Assembly: GCA_017619585.1 (NCBI GenBank) | Contig: JAFZSA010000006.1 | Location: 43,658 to 107,657 of the forward strand | DNA from: Bacteroidaceae bacterium | Lineage (GTDB): Bacteria > Bacteroidota > Bacteroidia > Bacteroidales > Bacteroidaceae | DNA: 64,000 nt | Direction: 5' to 3' | In this document: positions 44,757-54,478 of the stretch, in pieces | How positions within the stretch are numbered: the stretch's first letter is position 1 | How the letters are laid out: each line of letters opens with the position of its first letter | The notes under the pieces: generated by a model | Told to the model about the DNA's origin: nothing | The model's input: the letters and a program-made list of their open reading frames with translations, nothing else | The model's database searches: none | Program-made: the position numbers and the translations under genes

Positions 44757-45744
44757 AAATCTTTTCTATTACTTCATTATACTCACTTTCCTCGTCGCTC
44801 ATGGCCGTTATGCCGCCTCCTGCCTTGTAATAGAGGTGGCCGTCTTCCTGATCCACGAAACGTATCATTACGGCACTATCTATATTACCATCCTGCCAGA
44901 TGCCCATGCAGCCGGTATAGTATCCGCGGTCATAGGGTTCGGCACCATGTATGATGGACATGGTCTTGGGCTTAGGGGACCCTGTGATGGAGCCGGCAGG
45001 TAGGAGTTGCATAATCAACTGCCCTGGGTGCTCCTGAAAGAAAGGACGTACATGGCCGTTTATCTGGGTGCTGGTTTGTAGGATGGAGCCCCTATGGGTG
45101 GTAATCTCCTCGACATACCTATAGCGCTCTACCGTAACGTGGTCCGCCACCATGCTGAGGTCGTTACGTATCAGGTCTACAATGGTGGCATGTTCGGCAG
45201 CCTCTTTGGGGTTACGCAATAGCTGCTCTCTGGCCATAGGTAGGGTGGCATCTATGGTGCCCTTCATAGGATAGGAGCTGATGATGCCATTCTGCAGGCG
45301 GACGAATATCTCAGGCGAAAAGCACACCAGTTTGCCACGAATCCAAAGGCGGTAACGGGCCTTGGTACGCAGGAAGATATCGCGCAAGGAGAGGTTGGTA
45401 GTGAGGGGCACCCGACAGGTGAGGTTGACAAGGTAGCTGTTGCCAGCCCTCTCGGCATCCTGCACCATGGTGAAGCTACGATGGTACGACTGGCGCGAGG
45501 GTTGGGTGAACTGCCATTCTATCTCCGACTCCGTGGCTGACAACGTGGGCGGGATATTGGTAATGCCGCTGAAGTTGTATAGCAACTGGGAGGGGTTTAT
45601 ATCCTCTAACGCCTCTACAATGGCGCGGGTCTTATCATAACTGATAACAAAGATAAACGGCTTCCGGGCGTTGGCGAAAGCCTGCATACGCGCTATGGCT
45701 TCTTCCTGATCAATCTCTTTCATATATTTCTTCTTATCTGCCAC
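44740..45744 (-). CDS. pabB: Aminodeoxychorismate synthase component I
   Basis: A 334-residue chorismate-binding enzyme, the short PabB form without the N-terminal extension of anthranilate synthases. The signature regions are LIRNDLSMVADHVTV, PAGSITGSPKPKTMSII and DRGYYTGCMGIW. No glutaminase partner (PabA) is adjacent. The start at 45744 overlaps the AddB-like gene by 11 bp; ATG 45723 is an alternative. The lyase gene follows with a 17-bp overlap. Confidence 0.9.
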   Translation of the reverse strand: MADKKKYMKEIDQEEAIARMQAFANARKPFIFVISYDKTRAIVEALEDINPSQLLYNFSGITNIPPTLSATESEIEWQFTQPSRQSYHRSFTMVQDAERAGNSYLVNLTCRVPLTTNLSLRDIFLRTKARYRLWIRGKLVCFSPEIFVRLQNGIISSYPMKGTIDATLPMAREQLLRNPKEAAEHATIVDLIRNDLSMVADHVTVERYRYVEEITTHRGSILQTSTQINGHVRPFFQEHPGQLIMQLLPAGSITGSPKPKTMSIIHGAEPYDRGYYTGCMGIWQDGNIDSAVMIRFVDQEDGHLYYKAGGGITAMSDEESEYNEVIEKIYVPVC

Positions 45745-48586
45745 AAAGGAGTTTGAAGTCGCAATTAGAGCAGTCCTTCACCTCGGGCGTCTGAGTGAAG
45801 CTGTAGTCAGGCGAGAAGATCTGTTCTATAATATGTGTGAGGCCCTCATAAAACTCGTCGGCCAAAGGAGCAAAGTCCTCTATCACATCCTTGCCAATGG
45901 TGAGGGTGGGGGTGTAGTCCTCCTTGTACGCCTTGCCGGGATAGAAGAGGGCAGGTACCAAGGGAGAAGAGGGCTTGTCGTTTTGCAGGACGGCATAGGA
46001 GTAGAGGAAGGCTTGTAGGAAATAGCCTTCGTGCTTGCCGGCTGTATTGGTGACATCATCCATACCCTTGATGCTGGGCACATGATAGCCTGTCTTGTAA
46101 TCTACCACACGGATGCGACCGTCCATCTCGTCAAGTCGGTCTATGCGACCACCGGTTATAACATTGAACGTTGAACATTGAACATTGACCATTCTATCAG
46201 TCTCTGTAGCGATGATGCGGAAGGGAGCGTGACGGAGGTCGTAACGCAGTAGGTTGGTAAGATACTGCATCAGGACGCGACGGATGATGATAAGCTCGCC
46301 CGTGTACTGGTTGCCGGGACGGGTATCGCGGCAAACCATCTTCCAAGCCTCTACGGTACGGTTCCAGCGGTCGGCAGGATGGAAGTAGATGGTGTCAAAG
46401 ACTATATCCAGGATGGGGCCAACCAGGCCTTCCATATCATTGAGCACCTCGGAGAGGGTGTTACGCTGGATGATATGACTGCCTGTATGATGGATGATGC
46501 GCTTGTAAATCAACTCTGCCGTATCATGGAAGATATCGCCTATGAGGGGCGCATTGAGGCCCTCCTGCGGGTCGACATCGGCTCGGAGGCCTGATACATG
46601 CGTAAGGAAGAACTTCAGGGGGCACGTCATGTAGGTATTGATGGCAGACGGGCTGAGCGGAATGGCTTTCTTGCCGCTGGTATTCTGGTCGTACCGCTCC
46701 AGCATTCGTTGCAGAATCTCAGGCGTCTTCGGTACGGAAAGCTCCTGCACATCTTGGATGCTGCTTTCGCTCTTCAGCCAAAGGGTGCGGATGGGGATGT
46801 CCGTCTCTGCCAGCATCTGACGTAGGAAGCGTGACATCTCATGCCGACTGGTACCTACGCAATTCTCGTTGTAGACGCAGGTAAGATGTTCCGTTCGCTG
46901 GATGAGCCGGTAGAAGTAATAAGAGAAGACGGCTATACGATGGCGAGGGGTGGTAAGACTGAATGCCTCGCGGATATTAGCCGGTATCATGGTGTTGCTT
47001 TGCGTGTTGCGTGGCAGCATACCTTCCTCGACTGACAACATCAGCATGTGCGAGAAGTCCAGACAACGGGTCTCCAACACACCCATCACCTGCAGGCCTT
47101 GTGCCGGTTCTCCGTGGAAGGGGATGCTGGTGCTGCAAAGGAGGGTACGTAATAATCGCCTTAAAGTAACGTGCTGAACGCATAGGGGATTCTCCTGGCG
47201 GCTGGTCAGCTGCAGGAACTTACCCAGGATACGATGCGTCTGGAAGATAGCCTCGATGTAAAGCTGCTCGTAGACATCGGGTTCCTGGATGCCTGAGAAA
47301 TGCATACCTACCTGCTGCACCATCTCTATCAGATAGGTGAGCAACTGCACATTATCCGTTGCCTGATAGCGAAGCCATTGCTCCTCGGGCACAAAGGGGG
47401 CATAGACATGATGCTGAACCGCCTGCACAAAGGGGTGGCGGAAACGTTGTTGGGTGGCATCGAAGCCATCGGTCTGCAAAGCCAGCAAGGCCATGACAAA
47501 GCTATAGACGGGGGCATCCGTTAGGGGAAAGCCCATGGTGATGTTGACCTTGCCAACCTGCTGAGGTAGGGAGTGCAGGACGGGTTGGAGGAGGGATTCG
47601 TTGCACAAGACAACCGAATTATGGTTGGCGATAGGGTCATGAGAGCCGGCTAACCACTGGTGGGCATAGCGGGCGGCGGCATTGTCGGTATTGCAGGAGA
47701 TGAAGGTAACGTCCTGCAAGTGGCGCAGATTGTCGAAGTGTTCCTTGCCAAGGGCGCAGGGGAAGTCCTTCAGGTTCTGGCGCATGAAGACGCCTGCCTC
47801 GTGTTCGGGATTCTCAACGTAGTAGCTGTCGTAATCCCAATAGAAGATGGCCTTGCCTTGCTTCTGGATGGCCGACATGAGGGCATGCTCCACATCGTTC
47901 AGCACATTGAAGCCGGCAAAGACGATGGCTTTTCTGTTCTCGAGTAATGTCTGCAAGGGGGAATCATCCTGCCGGAGGTTTTCTATCACGCTACGGAAGA
48001 TGGCACCCTCATAGACGGCACCTGCCTGCATCTGCTCCTGGCGCAACTGCGTGTACATATCATGCATCTGGGACCAGATGCGGAGGAAGCGCTCCTTGAG
48101 CTGGGAATTGCCCTCGGTAGAGAAATTGCGGAAGAAATGCTGGAGGGTCTGCTTTTGCTCGTCGGTCAGATAATCCAACGACTCCAGCTGCATCAGCTCA
48201 TAGACATTTAGAAAGATAGCCTCGGCATCTGCCAGGTGCTTGTCTATATCATCGAAGTCGGAGAGGATAATCTCTCCCCATCCCCAGAACTTATCCAACG
48301 TATATTCCTCCTGCATCTCCTCTGAGAGGATGGTCTGGCTGAATATCTGATAGAGGGATGTGATGCTGTCTATGGGGTCGGCCTTCACGTAGGGCGAGAG
48401 GCGGTAGAAGAGGTCGCTCATGGTGATGTAACGAGGCGCCCAGACGGGTGTGTCGCTAGCCATGGCCAACTCTTGATTAAGGAAAAGACTTGCACGCTTG
48501 CCTGGAAAGACAACCGTAACATCGTGCATATTGGTTCCGAAACGCTGCAGAAGGTCACGGGCTACTAAACTTAGGAATGTCTTCAT
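45734..48586 (-). CDS. AddB-like PD-(D/E)XK nuclease of a helicase-nuclease pair
   Basis: A 950-residue protein. The N-terminal part is an inactivated helicase-like region (no Walker A is seen), and the C-terminal part is a PDDEXK_1 nuclease with GGRIDRLDE and VVDYKTG. Cys655 in MTCPLKFF together with Cys939, Cys942 and Cys948 at the very C-terminus form the 4Fe-4S staple found in AddB proteins. With the adjacent AddA-like protein (ATGA overlap) it should resect double-strand breaks for recombination. A GTTGAACATTGAACATTG repeat is inserted in frame just before the nuclease motif, coding NVQCSTFNV at 46161-46191. Confidence 0.87.
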   Translation of the reverse strand: MKTFLSLVARDLLQRFGTNMHDVTVVFPGKRASLFLNQELAMASDTPVWAPRYITMSDLFYRLSPYVKADPIDSITSLYQIFSQTILSEEMQEEYTLDKFWGWGEIILSDFDDIDKHLADAEAIFLNVYELMQLESLDYLTDEQKQTLQHFFRNFSTEGNSQLKERFLRIWSQMHDMYTQLRQEQMQAGAVYEGAIFRSVIENLRQDDSPLQTLLENRKAIVFAGFNVLNDVEHALMSAIQKQGKAIFYWDYDSYYVENPEHEAGVFMRQNLKDFPCALGKEHFDNLRHLQDVTFISCNTDNAAARYAHQWLAGSHDPIANHNSVVLCNESLLQPVLHSLPQQVGKVNITMGFPLTDAPVYSFVMALLALQTDGFDATQQRFRHPFVQAVQHHVYAPFVPEEQWLRYQATDNVQLLTYLIEMVQQVGMHFSGIQEPDVYEQLYIEAIFQTHRILGKFLQLTSRQENPLCVQHVTLRRLLRTLLCSTSIPFHGEPAQGLQVMGVLETRCLDFSHMLMLSVEEGMLPRNTQSNTMIPANIREAFSLTTPRHRIAVFSYYFYRLIQRTEHLTCVYNENCVGTSRHEMSRFLRQMLAETDIPIRTLWLKSESSIQDVQELSVPKTPEILQRMLERYDQNTSGKKAIPLSPSAINTYMTCPLKFFLTHVSGLRADVDPQEGLNAPLIGDIFHDTAELIYKRIIHHTGSHIIQRNTLSEVLNDMEGLVGPILDIVFDTIYFHPADRWNRTVEAWKMVCRDTRPGNQYTGELIIIRRVLMQYLTNLLRYDLRHAPFRIIATETDRMVNVQCSTFNVITGGRIDRLDEMDGRIRVVDYKTGYHVPSIKGMDDVTNTAGKHEGYFLQAFLYSYAVLQNDKPSSPLVPALFYPGKAYKEDYTPTLTIGKDVIEDFAPLADEFYEGLTHIIEQIFSPDYSFTQTPEVKDCSNCDFKLLCGR
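46161..46191. repeat. In-frame GTTGAACATTGAACATT repeat inside the addB-like gene
   Basis: The 19-nt core CGTTGAACATTGAACATTG at 46169-46187 is identical to 49297-49315 in the addA-like gene. Confidence 0.85.
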
Positions 48587-51500
48587 GCCTTTACCTCCTC
48601 TGTTTTACCTGAATAAATATACCATAGATAACCCTCTACCTGTTTCTGGGGGTACATAGCGTGCATCAGTTGTTTGTATGCCTCGACCTGGGCGTGATGC
48701 TCCGCCTCGGGACGACCGAACTTGAAGTCGATGACTGTAATCATATTGCCGTTGATGATGACGCGGTCAGGACGTAGGGTGCAGGGTTCGCCCGTCTCCT
48801 TGCTGATGCTGGTGATGCTGCACTCGTTGAACACCTGATTGCCTGGGGCAAACCATTGGGCAATCTTGGGATTGGAGAATCCCTTCTGGAGCCTCTTGAT
48901 GACAACGTCCATCAGTTTTCTGTCTGTTATGATGCCTTCTGCCATACAGCGGTTGAGTACCTTCTGTATCTGGTCTGAATGTTCTATCTGACTGAGCACA
49001 TAGTGCATGATCTTGCCCACCTCCAGGTATGTCTGCTGACCGGTCTCTTCTGCCTCCTCCGACCCCAGGCTGCCTATGAACTTACGCGACTGGTTGCTTT
49101 GCATGAAGTCGAGCGTGGGCGCATTGGAAGCCATGACAACCTCTAGCGCCTCTTCCTTCTCATGCGAACTCTTCATGCGGTTCTTATGTTCAGCCTTGGC
49201 TGTTTTATGAGTAGTCACGGGAGTGCCCAACTCATAAACCAATTGAGCATTGAACATTGCCACTTCGTTCTCGCTTTCAGCTCGCGACCCCTTCGGCGTT
49301 GAACATTGAACATTGGGTAGGGCGGCACGGATGAGGTCGCCGGCAGAGGCGATGGTGCCTTCCTTCTCGGCTGCTAAGCCCCAGACGAAGAGGTTGCTCT
49401 CGGCACGGGTGAAGGCCACATATATCATATTGAGGGCATCTACACGTCGTTGTAAATGCTCCTCGTTGTAATCGGGCGCGAAGTCCGACTGCTGCATGTT
49501 CTTGCCTGCATTGATGGGCAACGAGCCTAAGGCGTTATAGGGTTCCTTCTCCATCTGACACCAGATGGTATCGTCGTTGCGGTCCTTCTCGATGGTCCAA
49601 TCCATATAGGGCAACAGGACGGTATGGAACTGAAGACCCTTACTCTTGTGAATGGTAAGGATGCGGATGCCGTCCACCTCTCCGGCTGGGATGGAGTGAT
49701 TGTGGATGCTCTCGTCCCACGCCTGCAGGAAGGTATGGATATCCGATGGGTTGCTGCGAAGGTGGTTCTGCAACTCGTCCATAAAGGTGAAGATATAGGT
49801 ATCCTGACCCGGAATTCTGTCTAACTGGAATAGCTGATACAGGCGTTCGCAAAGCAAGTATAGGGGTAACTGCGCCAGTTCCTGCTTGTGCTGAGTGAAA
49901 GCCTCGGGCAGGAGGTTGTCTGGGTTATCCGTAGCGATATTGAGCATGCTAAGCGGTTGCCCTAAAACATCGCTATAATAATGCATCAGCAGGTAGCGCT
50001 CGGGGATGGGGTTCAGCTTCTTGTTGTCGTTCAGCACAAAGAGGGCTGCCACCAGCATCTGAACGGCTACGGAGGATTCCAACAGGAAGGCCTCGTCGCT
50101 GACCAGCTTTATATCGGGCGCCAACTGGTGGAACCATTGCAGCAGGCTCTCGGCATTGCCCTTCTTGCGTACCAAGATGGCAAAGTCCTGCGTGGTGAGG
50201 CCTGCCTTCATAAGGCTGCGGATTCGGGTTATCATATCCGTTATCATGCCTTCCTCGTAATCCTCAGGTGCCGAGTTACCGCTCTTGGTATAGAGAGTTA
50301 CGGAGGCATAGCCCTCGTCCTGCGTCTGATGGGTCAGCTGCTCCACATCGCTATAGATATCCTGCAGCTGAAAGCGTGCCTTGGGCTCTATATCGTCCAA
50401 CGCCTTGGCTGCCCTGGGGAAGAAGGCGTTGTTGAAGTCTATGATGTTCTTCTTGCTACGGAAGTTGAAGCGCAGTTCCTTGTCCTGAGGTGAGAGAGTG
50501 GCCAGCTCCTCCTTGACATTCTTCAGGATGGCCCAGTCGCCATTTCGCCAACGGTAGATGCTTTGCTTGATATCACCCACCAGGAGGTCGTTACCGCCCG
50601 TCGACTGGTTCTCGAGGAGCAGCACCTTGAAGTTGTTCCATTGCAGGCGGCTGGTATCCTGAAACTCGTCGATCATCACGTTATGAAACTGCGTACCTAT
50701 CTTCTCAAAGACAAACGGAGCATCCGTCTTCTCCACCAACTTGCTTAGGAGGGTGGGGGTCTTGCTCAGGTTGAACTGGTTGTTCTCGGCATTGATGGTA
50801 TTGGCCTCCTGCTCTATGACATTCAGCAGTCGCAACGGGTTCAGATAGCGAAGCGAGAGCTTAGCCGTATTGATGGCGATGCTGTTCTTCTCATACAGAT
50901 GAAGCAGGTCTGATAATGCTGCCTGAATCTCCTTCGCATCTGCCACCAGAACGGGGTCGTTCTTGTCCTTGGCCTTCAGCATCACCTCATAGTCATCAGC
51001 CGCCTTATAGATAGTATTAGAGGCACTATCCATCTTCTCGCTTCTGACCAGATTCAGGAAGCTAATGTAAATCCTTCCATTACTGATACGTTCAAAATTA
51101 AGCGTCTTTTCATTAACCAATGTTTCAAGTGAATCGGCAGCCTCCTTGAGTTGGGATTTACAGCCGTTGATGATGGCGTGCATCTCCTTCTTGAAGTCGG
51201 TCATCTGACGGGAATCCGAGAGTTTCTCGCGCTCTTCCTCGGAACGGTTCTGGAAGGCCTCCTCGAAGATACAACGGGCAAACTGCTTTATCATGCCCGA
51301 GATGTTCCAACGCTCGCCCGTCTGCAATTGCTCCTCCACATAATCCATAATCCAGCCTTGCACATCCTTGCGGTTCTGCATGTTCTCTATCACACGGTCA
51401 ACGGAACGGGAAATGACCTCGTCATTGTTGAGTTCTACCTGTAGGTTGGCTGTCAGACCCAACTCGTGTGCCAGATTGTGCAAGACACTCTGGAAGAAAG

Positions 51501-51852
51501 AGTCGATAGTCTCTACGCGGAAGTGGGTATAATCATGCAAGATAGAGCTGAGTGCCTCTCCTGCCCGCTGGCGAATCATCTCGTCGCCCATCTCCTCGTC
51601 AAGTTCATTCAGTCGTTTCTGAATGACCTGCAGGTATCCGTCGCATTCGGGGATGTTATGTTTGAGACCATAGAGGGTCTCCAGAATTCGTTCCTTCATC
51701 TCGGCAGTAGCCTTGTTGGTAAAGGTTACGGCAAGGGTGTGTTCGAATTCCTTCCGGCCTTTGCGCAACAGGAGCAGAATGTACTCAACGGTCAGCGTGA
51801 ACGTCTTTCCTGCTCCGGCAGAGGCTTTATATATAGATAATGTGTTACTCAT
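48583..51852 (-). CDS. AddA/RecB-like UvrD-family helicase-exonuclease
   Basis: A 1089-residue SF1 helicase with a C-terminal nuclease domain. Walker A is ASAGAGKTFT with Lys17; other helicase motifs are MIDEFQDTSRLQW, GDIKQSIYRWR, LTIHKSKGLQF and YVAFTRAESNL. The nuclease part has LEVGKIMHYVL, RPDRVI and TVIDFKFG. It is the partner of the AddB-like protein encoded immediately downstream. Between the helicase and nuclease parts a repeat-derived linker NVQCSTPKGSRAESENEVA is encoded at 49241-49317. First gene of an operon that continues into pabB and pabC. Confidence 0.9.
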   Translation of the reverse strand: MSNTLSIYKASAGAGKTFTLTVEYILLLLRKGRKEFEHTLAVTFTNKATAEMKERILETLYGLKHNIPECDGYLQVIQKRLNELDEEMGDEMIRQRAGEALSSILHDYTHFRVETIDSFFQSVLHNLAHELGLTANLQVELNNDEVISRSVDRVIENMQNRKDVQGWIMDYVEEQLQTGERWNISGMIKQFARCIFEEAFQNRSEEEREKLSDSRQMTDFKKEMHAIINGCKSQLKEAADSLETLVNEKTLNFERISNGRIYISFLNLVRSEKMDSASNTIYKAADDYEVMLKAKDKNDPVLVADAKEIQAALSDLLHLYEKNSIAINTAKLSLRYLNPLRLLNVIEQEANTINAENNQFNLSKTPTLLSKLVEKTDAPFVFEKIGTQFHNVMIDEFQDTSRLQWNNFKVLLLENQSTGGNDLLVGDIKQSIYRWRNGDWAILKNVKEELATLSPQDKELRFNFRSKKNIIDFNNAFFPRAAKALDDIEPKARFQLQDIYSDVEQLTHQTQDEGYASVTLYTKSGNSAPEDYEEGMITDMITRIRSLMKAGLTTQDFAILVRKKGNAESLLQWFHQLAPDIKLVSDEAFLLESSVAVQMLVAALFVLNDNKKLNPIPERYLLMHYYSDVLGQPLSMLNIATDNPDNLLPEAFTQHKQELAQLPLYLLCERLYQLFQLDRIPGQDTYIFTFMDELQNHLRSNPSDIHTFLQAWDESIHNHSIPAGEVDGIRILTIHKSKGLQFHTVLLPYMDWTIEKDRNDDTIWCQMEKEPYNALGSLPINAGKNMQQSDFAPDYNEEHLQRRVDALNMIYVAFTRAESNLFVWGLAAEKEGTIASAGDLIRAALPNVQCSTPKGSRAESENEVAMFNAQLVYELGTPVTTHKTAKAEHKNRMKSSHEKEEALEVVMASNAPTLDFMQSNQSRKFIGSLGSEEAEETGQQTYLEVGKIMHYVLSQIEHSDQIQKVLNRCMAEGIITDRKLMDVVIKRLQKGFSNPKIAQWFAPGNQVFNECSITSISKETGEPCTLRPDRVIINGNMITVIDFKFGRPEAEHHAQVEAYKQLMHAMYPQKQVEGYLWYIYSGKTEEVKA
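49241..49317. repeat. In-frame composite repeat inside the addA-like gene
   Basis: Two GTTGAACATT/TGAGCATTGAACATTG units (49241-49261 and 49297-49317) flank a 35-nt block containing CTTTCAGCTCGCGACCCC. The whole element encodes an interdomain linker. Confidence 0.85.
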
Positions 51853-51878
51853 TCAAAGGGAAATGCTATAGATTTTTG

Positions 51879-51886
51879 CAAAGATA
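51879..51886 (-). promoter_or_regulatory. -7 box of the addA-addB-pabB-pabC operon
   Basis: TATCTTTG on the minus strand, about 25 nt upstream of the AddA-like start; -33 element weak. Confidence 0.5.
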
Positions 51887-51909
51887 AGGTTTTTTGTTTG
51901 AAAATGTTG

Positions 51910-51917
51910 TACCTTTG
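51910..51917 (+). promoter_or_regulatory. -7 box of panB
   Basis: TACCTTTG at 51910-51917. The divergent -7 boxes of panB and the AddA operon are only 23 bp apart. Confidence 0.5.
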
Positions 51918-51944
51918 CACCGCAAAAACAAAATAAAACACATA

Positions 51945-52763
51945 ATGGCAGCTTATATTGTTGAGGATACAAAGAAAATTACTACTCAGAAAATTATTCA
52001 GATGAAGAAGGATGGCAAGAAGATTGCCATGCTGACTTGTTACGACTATACAACGGCACAGATTGTTGATCAGGCTGGTGTGGACATCATCCTGGTGGGC
52101 GATAGTGCCAGCAACGTAATGGCAGGCAACCTGACCACCTTGCCCATTACCATAGATCAGATGATTTACCATGCCCGTAGCGTGGCCCGTGGCGTAAAGC
52201 GTGCCATGGTGATTTGCGATATGCCTTTCGGTACCTATCAGGTAAGTCGTGAAGAGGGCATCCGTAATGCTGTCCGTATGATGGCTGAGTCTGGCGTAGA
52301 CGGCCTGAAGTTGGAAGGCGGCGAGGAGATTATAGAGACCGTAAGGGGTATCATCAATGCCGGAATTCCCGTTTGCGGACACCTGGGCCTGACCCCTCAG
52401 AGCGTCTATAAATTCGGAGGCTTCGGAGTTAGAGCAAAGGAAGAGGCAGAAGCCGACAAGTTGCTGAAAGACGCCAAGTTGCTGGAAGAGGCTGGTTGTT
52501 TCGCCCTGGTGCTGGAAAAGATTCCTGCAGCCCTTTGTCAGAAGGTGTGCCAAAGCATCTCTATTCCCGTTATAGGTATAGGTGCCGGAAGTGCCGACGG
52601 ACAGGTGCTGGTCATTCAGGATATGCTGGGAATGAATGCCGGTTTTAAGCCTAAGTTCCTGCGCCAGTATGCCCAGTTGGGTGCCATTATGAACGATGCC
52701 ATCGGACAGTATATTACCGATGTGAAGAGTGGCGATTTCCCCAACGAGACAGAAAGTTATTGA
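51945..52763 (+). CDS. panB: 3-methyl-2-oxobutanoate hydroxymethyltransferase
   Basis: A 272-residue cytosolic enzyme that forms ketopantoate in the pathway to pantothenate and CoA. Family motifs include [19 protein letters not shown] (shortened: [10 protein letters not shown]), [10 protein letters not shown] with the metal Asp, [10 protein letters not shown] with the active-site Glu, and [13 protein letters not shown]. The frame is open from 51894, but the -7 box at 51910 lies inside that extension, so ATG 51945 (MAAYIVED) is the real start. No panC or panD is in the window. Confidence 0.95.
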   Translation: MAAYIVEDTKKITTQKIIQMKKDGKKIAMLTCYDYTTAQIVDQAGVDIILVGDSASNVMAGNLTTLPITIDQMIYHARSVARGVKRAMVICDMPFGTYQVSREEGIRNAVRMMAESGVDGLKLEGGEEIIETVRGIINAGIPVCGHLGLTPQSVYKFGGFGVRAKEEAEADKLLKDAKLLEEAGCFALVLEKIPAALCQKVCQSISIPVIGIGAGSADGQVLVIQDMLGMNAGFKPKFLRQYAQLGAIMNDAIGQYITDVKSGDFPNETESY

Positions 52764-52780
52764 AAAAAACGCTCGTTTTC

Positions 52781-52812
52781 TTGCGTATTGTTAGGTAAAT
52801 TGCGTAAATTTG
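52781..52812 (+). promoter_or_regulatory. Promoter of trpB2
   Basis: TTG at 52781-52783 and TAAATTTG at 52805-52812 are 21 bp apart. Confidence 0.7.
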
Positions 52813-52848
52813 CGGAGTTTTTTACCAATTTAACCAATTTTCTGAACA

Positions 52849-54216
52849 ATGAGTAATAAGATTCCGTACAAGATCTATCTTGATGAAAACGAGATACCGA
52901 CACAATGGTATAATGTAAGAGCCGACATGAAGAATAAGCCTGCTCCGCTTCTTAATCCCGGAACAGGCAAGCCTCTTACATTGGAGGATTTGAATCCTAT
53001 CTTCTGCGAGGACCTGAACAAGCAGGAGTTGGACAATGATACTCCATACTTTGATATCCCCGAGGAGATACAGAACTTCTATAAGATGTATCGTCCCTCT
53101 CCCTTGGTGCGTGCCTACTTCCTAGAGAAGGCATTGGGCACTCCTGCCAAGATATACTATAAGTTCGAGGGTAATAACACCTCTGGTAGCCATAAACTGA
53201 ACTCAGCTATTGCTCAGGCTTATTATGCCAAGAAGCAGGGGCTGAAAGGTGTGACCACCGAGACGGGTGCCGGACAATGGGGTACAGCCCTGAGTATGGC
53301 TTGTGCCTACTTCGGTTTGGACTGCCGTGTGTATATGGTAAAGTGCAGTTATGAGCAGAAGCCTTTCCGTCGTGAGGTAATGCGTACCTATGGCGCTACC
53401 GTTACTCCTTCTCCCAGCCTTACTACCGAGGTGGGCCGTAAGATTCTGGCCGACCATCCTGATACAACAGGTTCTCTGGGTTGTGCCATCAGCGAGGCTG
53501 TAGAGGCTGCTGTAACAAGCGAAGGCTACCGTTATGTGTTGGGTTCGGTACTGAACCAGGTGCTGCTGCATCAGACCGTTATTGGCCTAGAGGCTAAGAA
53601 AGCAATGGATAAGTATGGCGTTAAGCCCGATGTCATCATCGGTTGTGCCGGTGGTGGTAGTAATCTGGGCGGTCTGGTTTCTCCCTTCATAGGTGAGATG
53701 CTGAGAGGCGAAGCAGATTACAAGGTGATTGCCGTAGAACCCGCGTCGTGTCCTAGCTTAACCCGTGGTAAGTATGCATACGATTTCTGTGATACAGGTA
53801 TGATTTGCCCCTTGGCTAAGATGTATACTTTGGGTAGCCAGTTCATCCCTTCTGCTAACCATGCAGGCGGCTTGCGTTATCATGGTATGAGTCCTATCCT
53901 GTCTCAGTTGTATCACGATGGATTGTTCGAGGCTCGTGCCGTTGAGCAGACAGAAGTATTTGAGGCTGCAACGCAGTTTGCCCGTGTAGAAGGAATCCTG
54001 CCTGCACCCGAGAGTAGCCATGCCATCCGTGTAGCTATTGACGAGGCCTTGAAGTGCAAGGAGACAGGCGAGGAAAAGACAATTCTGTTCGGTTTGACCG
54101 GTACCGGATACTTTGATTTGTTCGCTTATGAGAAGTTCAACAACGGCACCATGACCGATATCATCCCCAGCGATGAGGTTATCAAGGAATACTTGGATAA
54201 GTTGCCAAAGGTGTGA
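52849..54216 (+). CDS. TrpB2-type tryptophan synthase beta-like PLP enzyme
   Basis: A 455-residue fold-type II PLP enzyme. The Schiff-base lysine is Lys116 in SGSHKLNSA, with ETGAGQWG and the phosphate loop CAGGGSNLGG. The long N-terminal extension (KIPYKIYLDENEIPTQWYN shortened: DENEIPTQWYN) and the overall length mark the TrpB2 group, distinct from TrpB1 encoded next to TrpA. TrpB2 enzymes make tryptophan from indole and serine and are thought to work without TrpA, possibly as indole salvage. No trp operon genes are nearby. It has its own promoter and terminator. Confidence 0.92.
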   Translation: MSNKIPYKIYLDENEIPTQWYNVRADMKNKPAPLLNPGTGKPLTLEDLNPIFCEDLNKQELDNDTPYFDIPEEIQNFYKMYRPSPLVRAYFLEKALGTPAKIYYKFEGNNTSGSHKLNSAIAQAYYAKKQGLKGVTTETGAGQWGTALSMACAYFGLDCRVYMVKCSYEQKPFRREVMRTYGATVTPSPSLTTEVGRKILADHPDTTGSLGCAISEAVEAAVTSEGYRYVLGSVLNQVLLHQTVIGLEAKKAMDKYGVKPDVIIGCAGGGSNLGGLVSPFIGEMLRGEADYKVIAVEPASCPSLTRGKYAYDFCDTGMICPLAKMYTLGSQFIPSANHAGGLRYHGMSPILSQLYHDGLFEARAVEQTEVFEAATQFARVEGILPAPESSHAIRVAIDEALKCKETGEEKTILFGLTGTGYFDLFAYEKFNNGTMTDIIPSDEVIKEYLDKLPKV

Positions 54217-54246
54217 TTTACGATTAATCCAATAATCACATATATG

Positions 54247-54279
54247 AGAGCTCCTGAATAAACGGGGGCTCTTTTTTTA
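54247..54279 (+). terminator. Terminator of trpB2
   Basis: AGAGCTCC pairs with GGGGCTCT (one G-U) around a loop of about ten bases, followed by seven T residues. Confidence 0.87.
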
Positions 54280-54383
54280 GTTCATAGTTCATGGCTGAAA
54301 ATCGGAATACTCTGATTATTCTGAATACTCTGATTGCTCCGATAAAATCGCTAACCGCTAACCTTAATTCTCAATTCTCAATT
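54280..54383. repeat. Composite intergenic repeat array
   Basis: In order: TTCATAGTTCATGG (54280-54294), the 42-nt ACTCTGATTATTCTG unit copy 2 (54302-54343), GCTAACCGCTAACC (54350-54363) and TTAATTCTCAATTCTCAATT (54364-54383). Each module has partners elsewhere in this window. Confidence 0.85.
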
Positions 54384-54395
54384 AGCACAGAATAA

Positions 54396-54416
54396 GATAT
54401 GGGAAAGAAATTTGGC
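54396..54416 (+). repeat. Partial copy of the ileS start region
   Basis: GATATGGGAAAGAAATTTGG at 54396-54415 nearly repeats the ileS start GATATGGGCAAGAAATTTGC at 54476-54495. The duplicate supplies the TTTG -33 element of the ileS promoter. Confidence 0.75.
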
Positions 54417-54442
54417 TATTTAGATGATTTTTCTTATCTTTG
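54411..54442 (+). promoter_or_regulatory. Promoter of ileS
   Basis: TTTG at 54411-54414 and TATCTTTG at 54435-54442 are 20 bp apart. Confidence 0.8.
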
Positions 54443-54478
54443 CACCCCAAATAAATAAGGATACAAATAAAATACGAT

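Noticed and set aside
49981..51840. Several plus-strand frames opposite the addA-like gene
   Set aside because: All lie on the complement of a gene with complete helicase motifs and have no family features.
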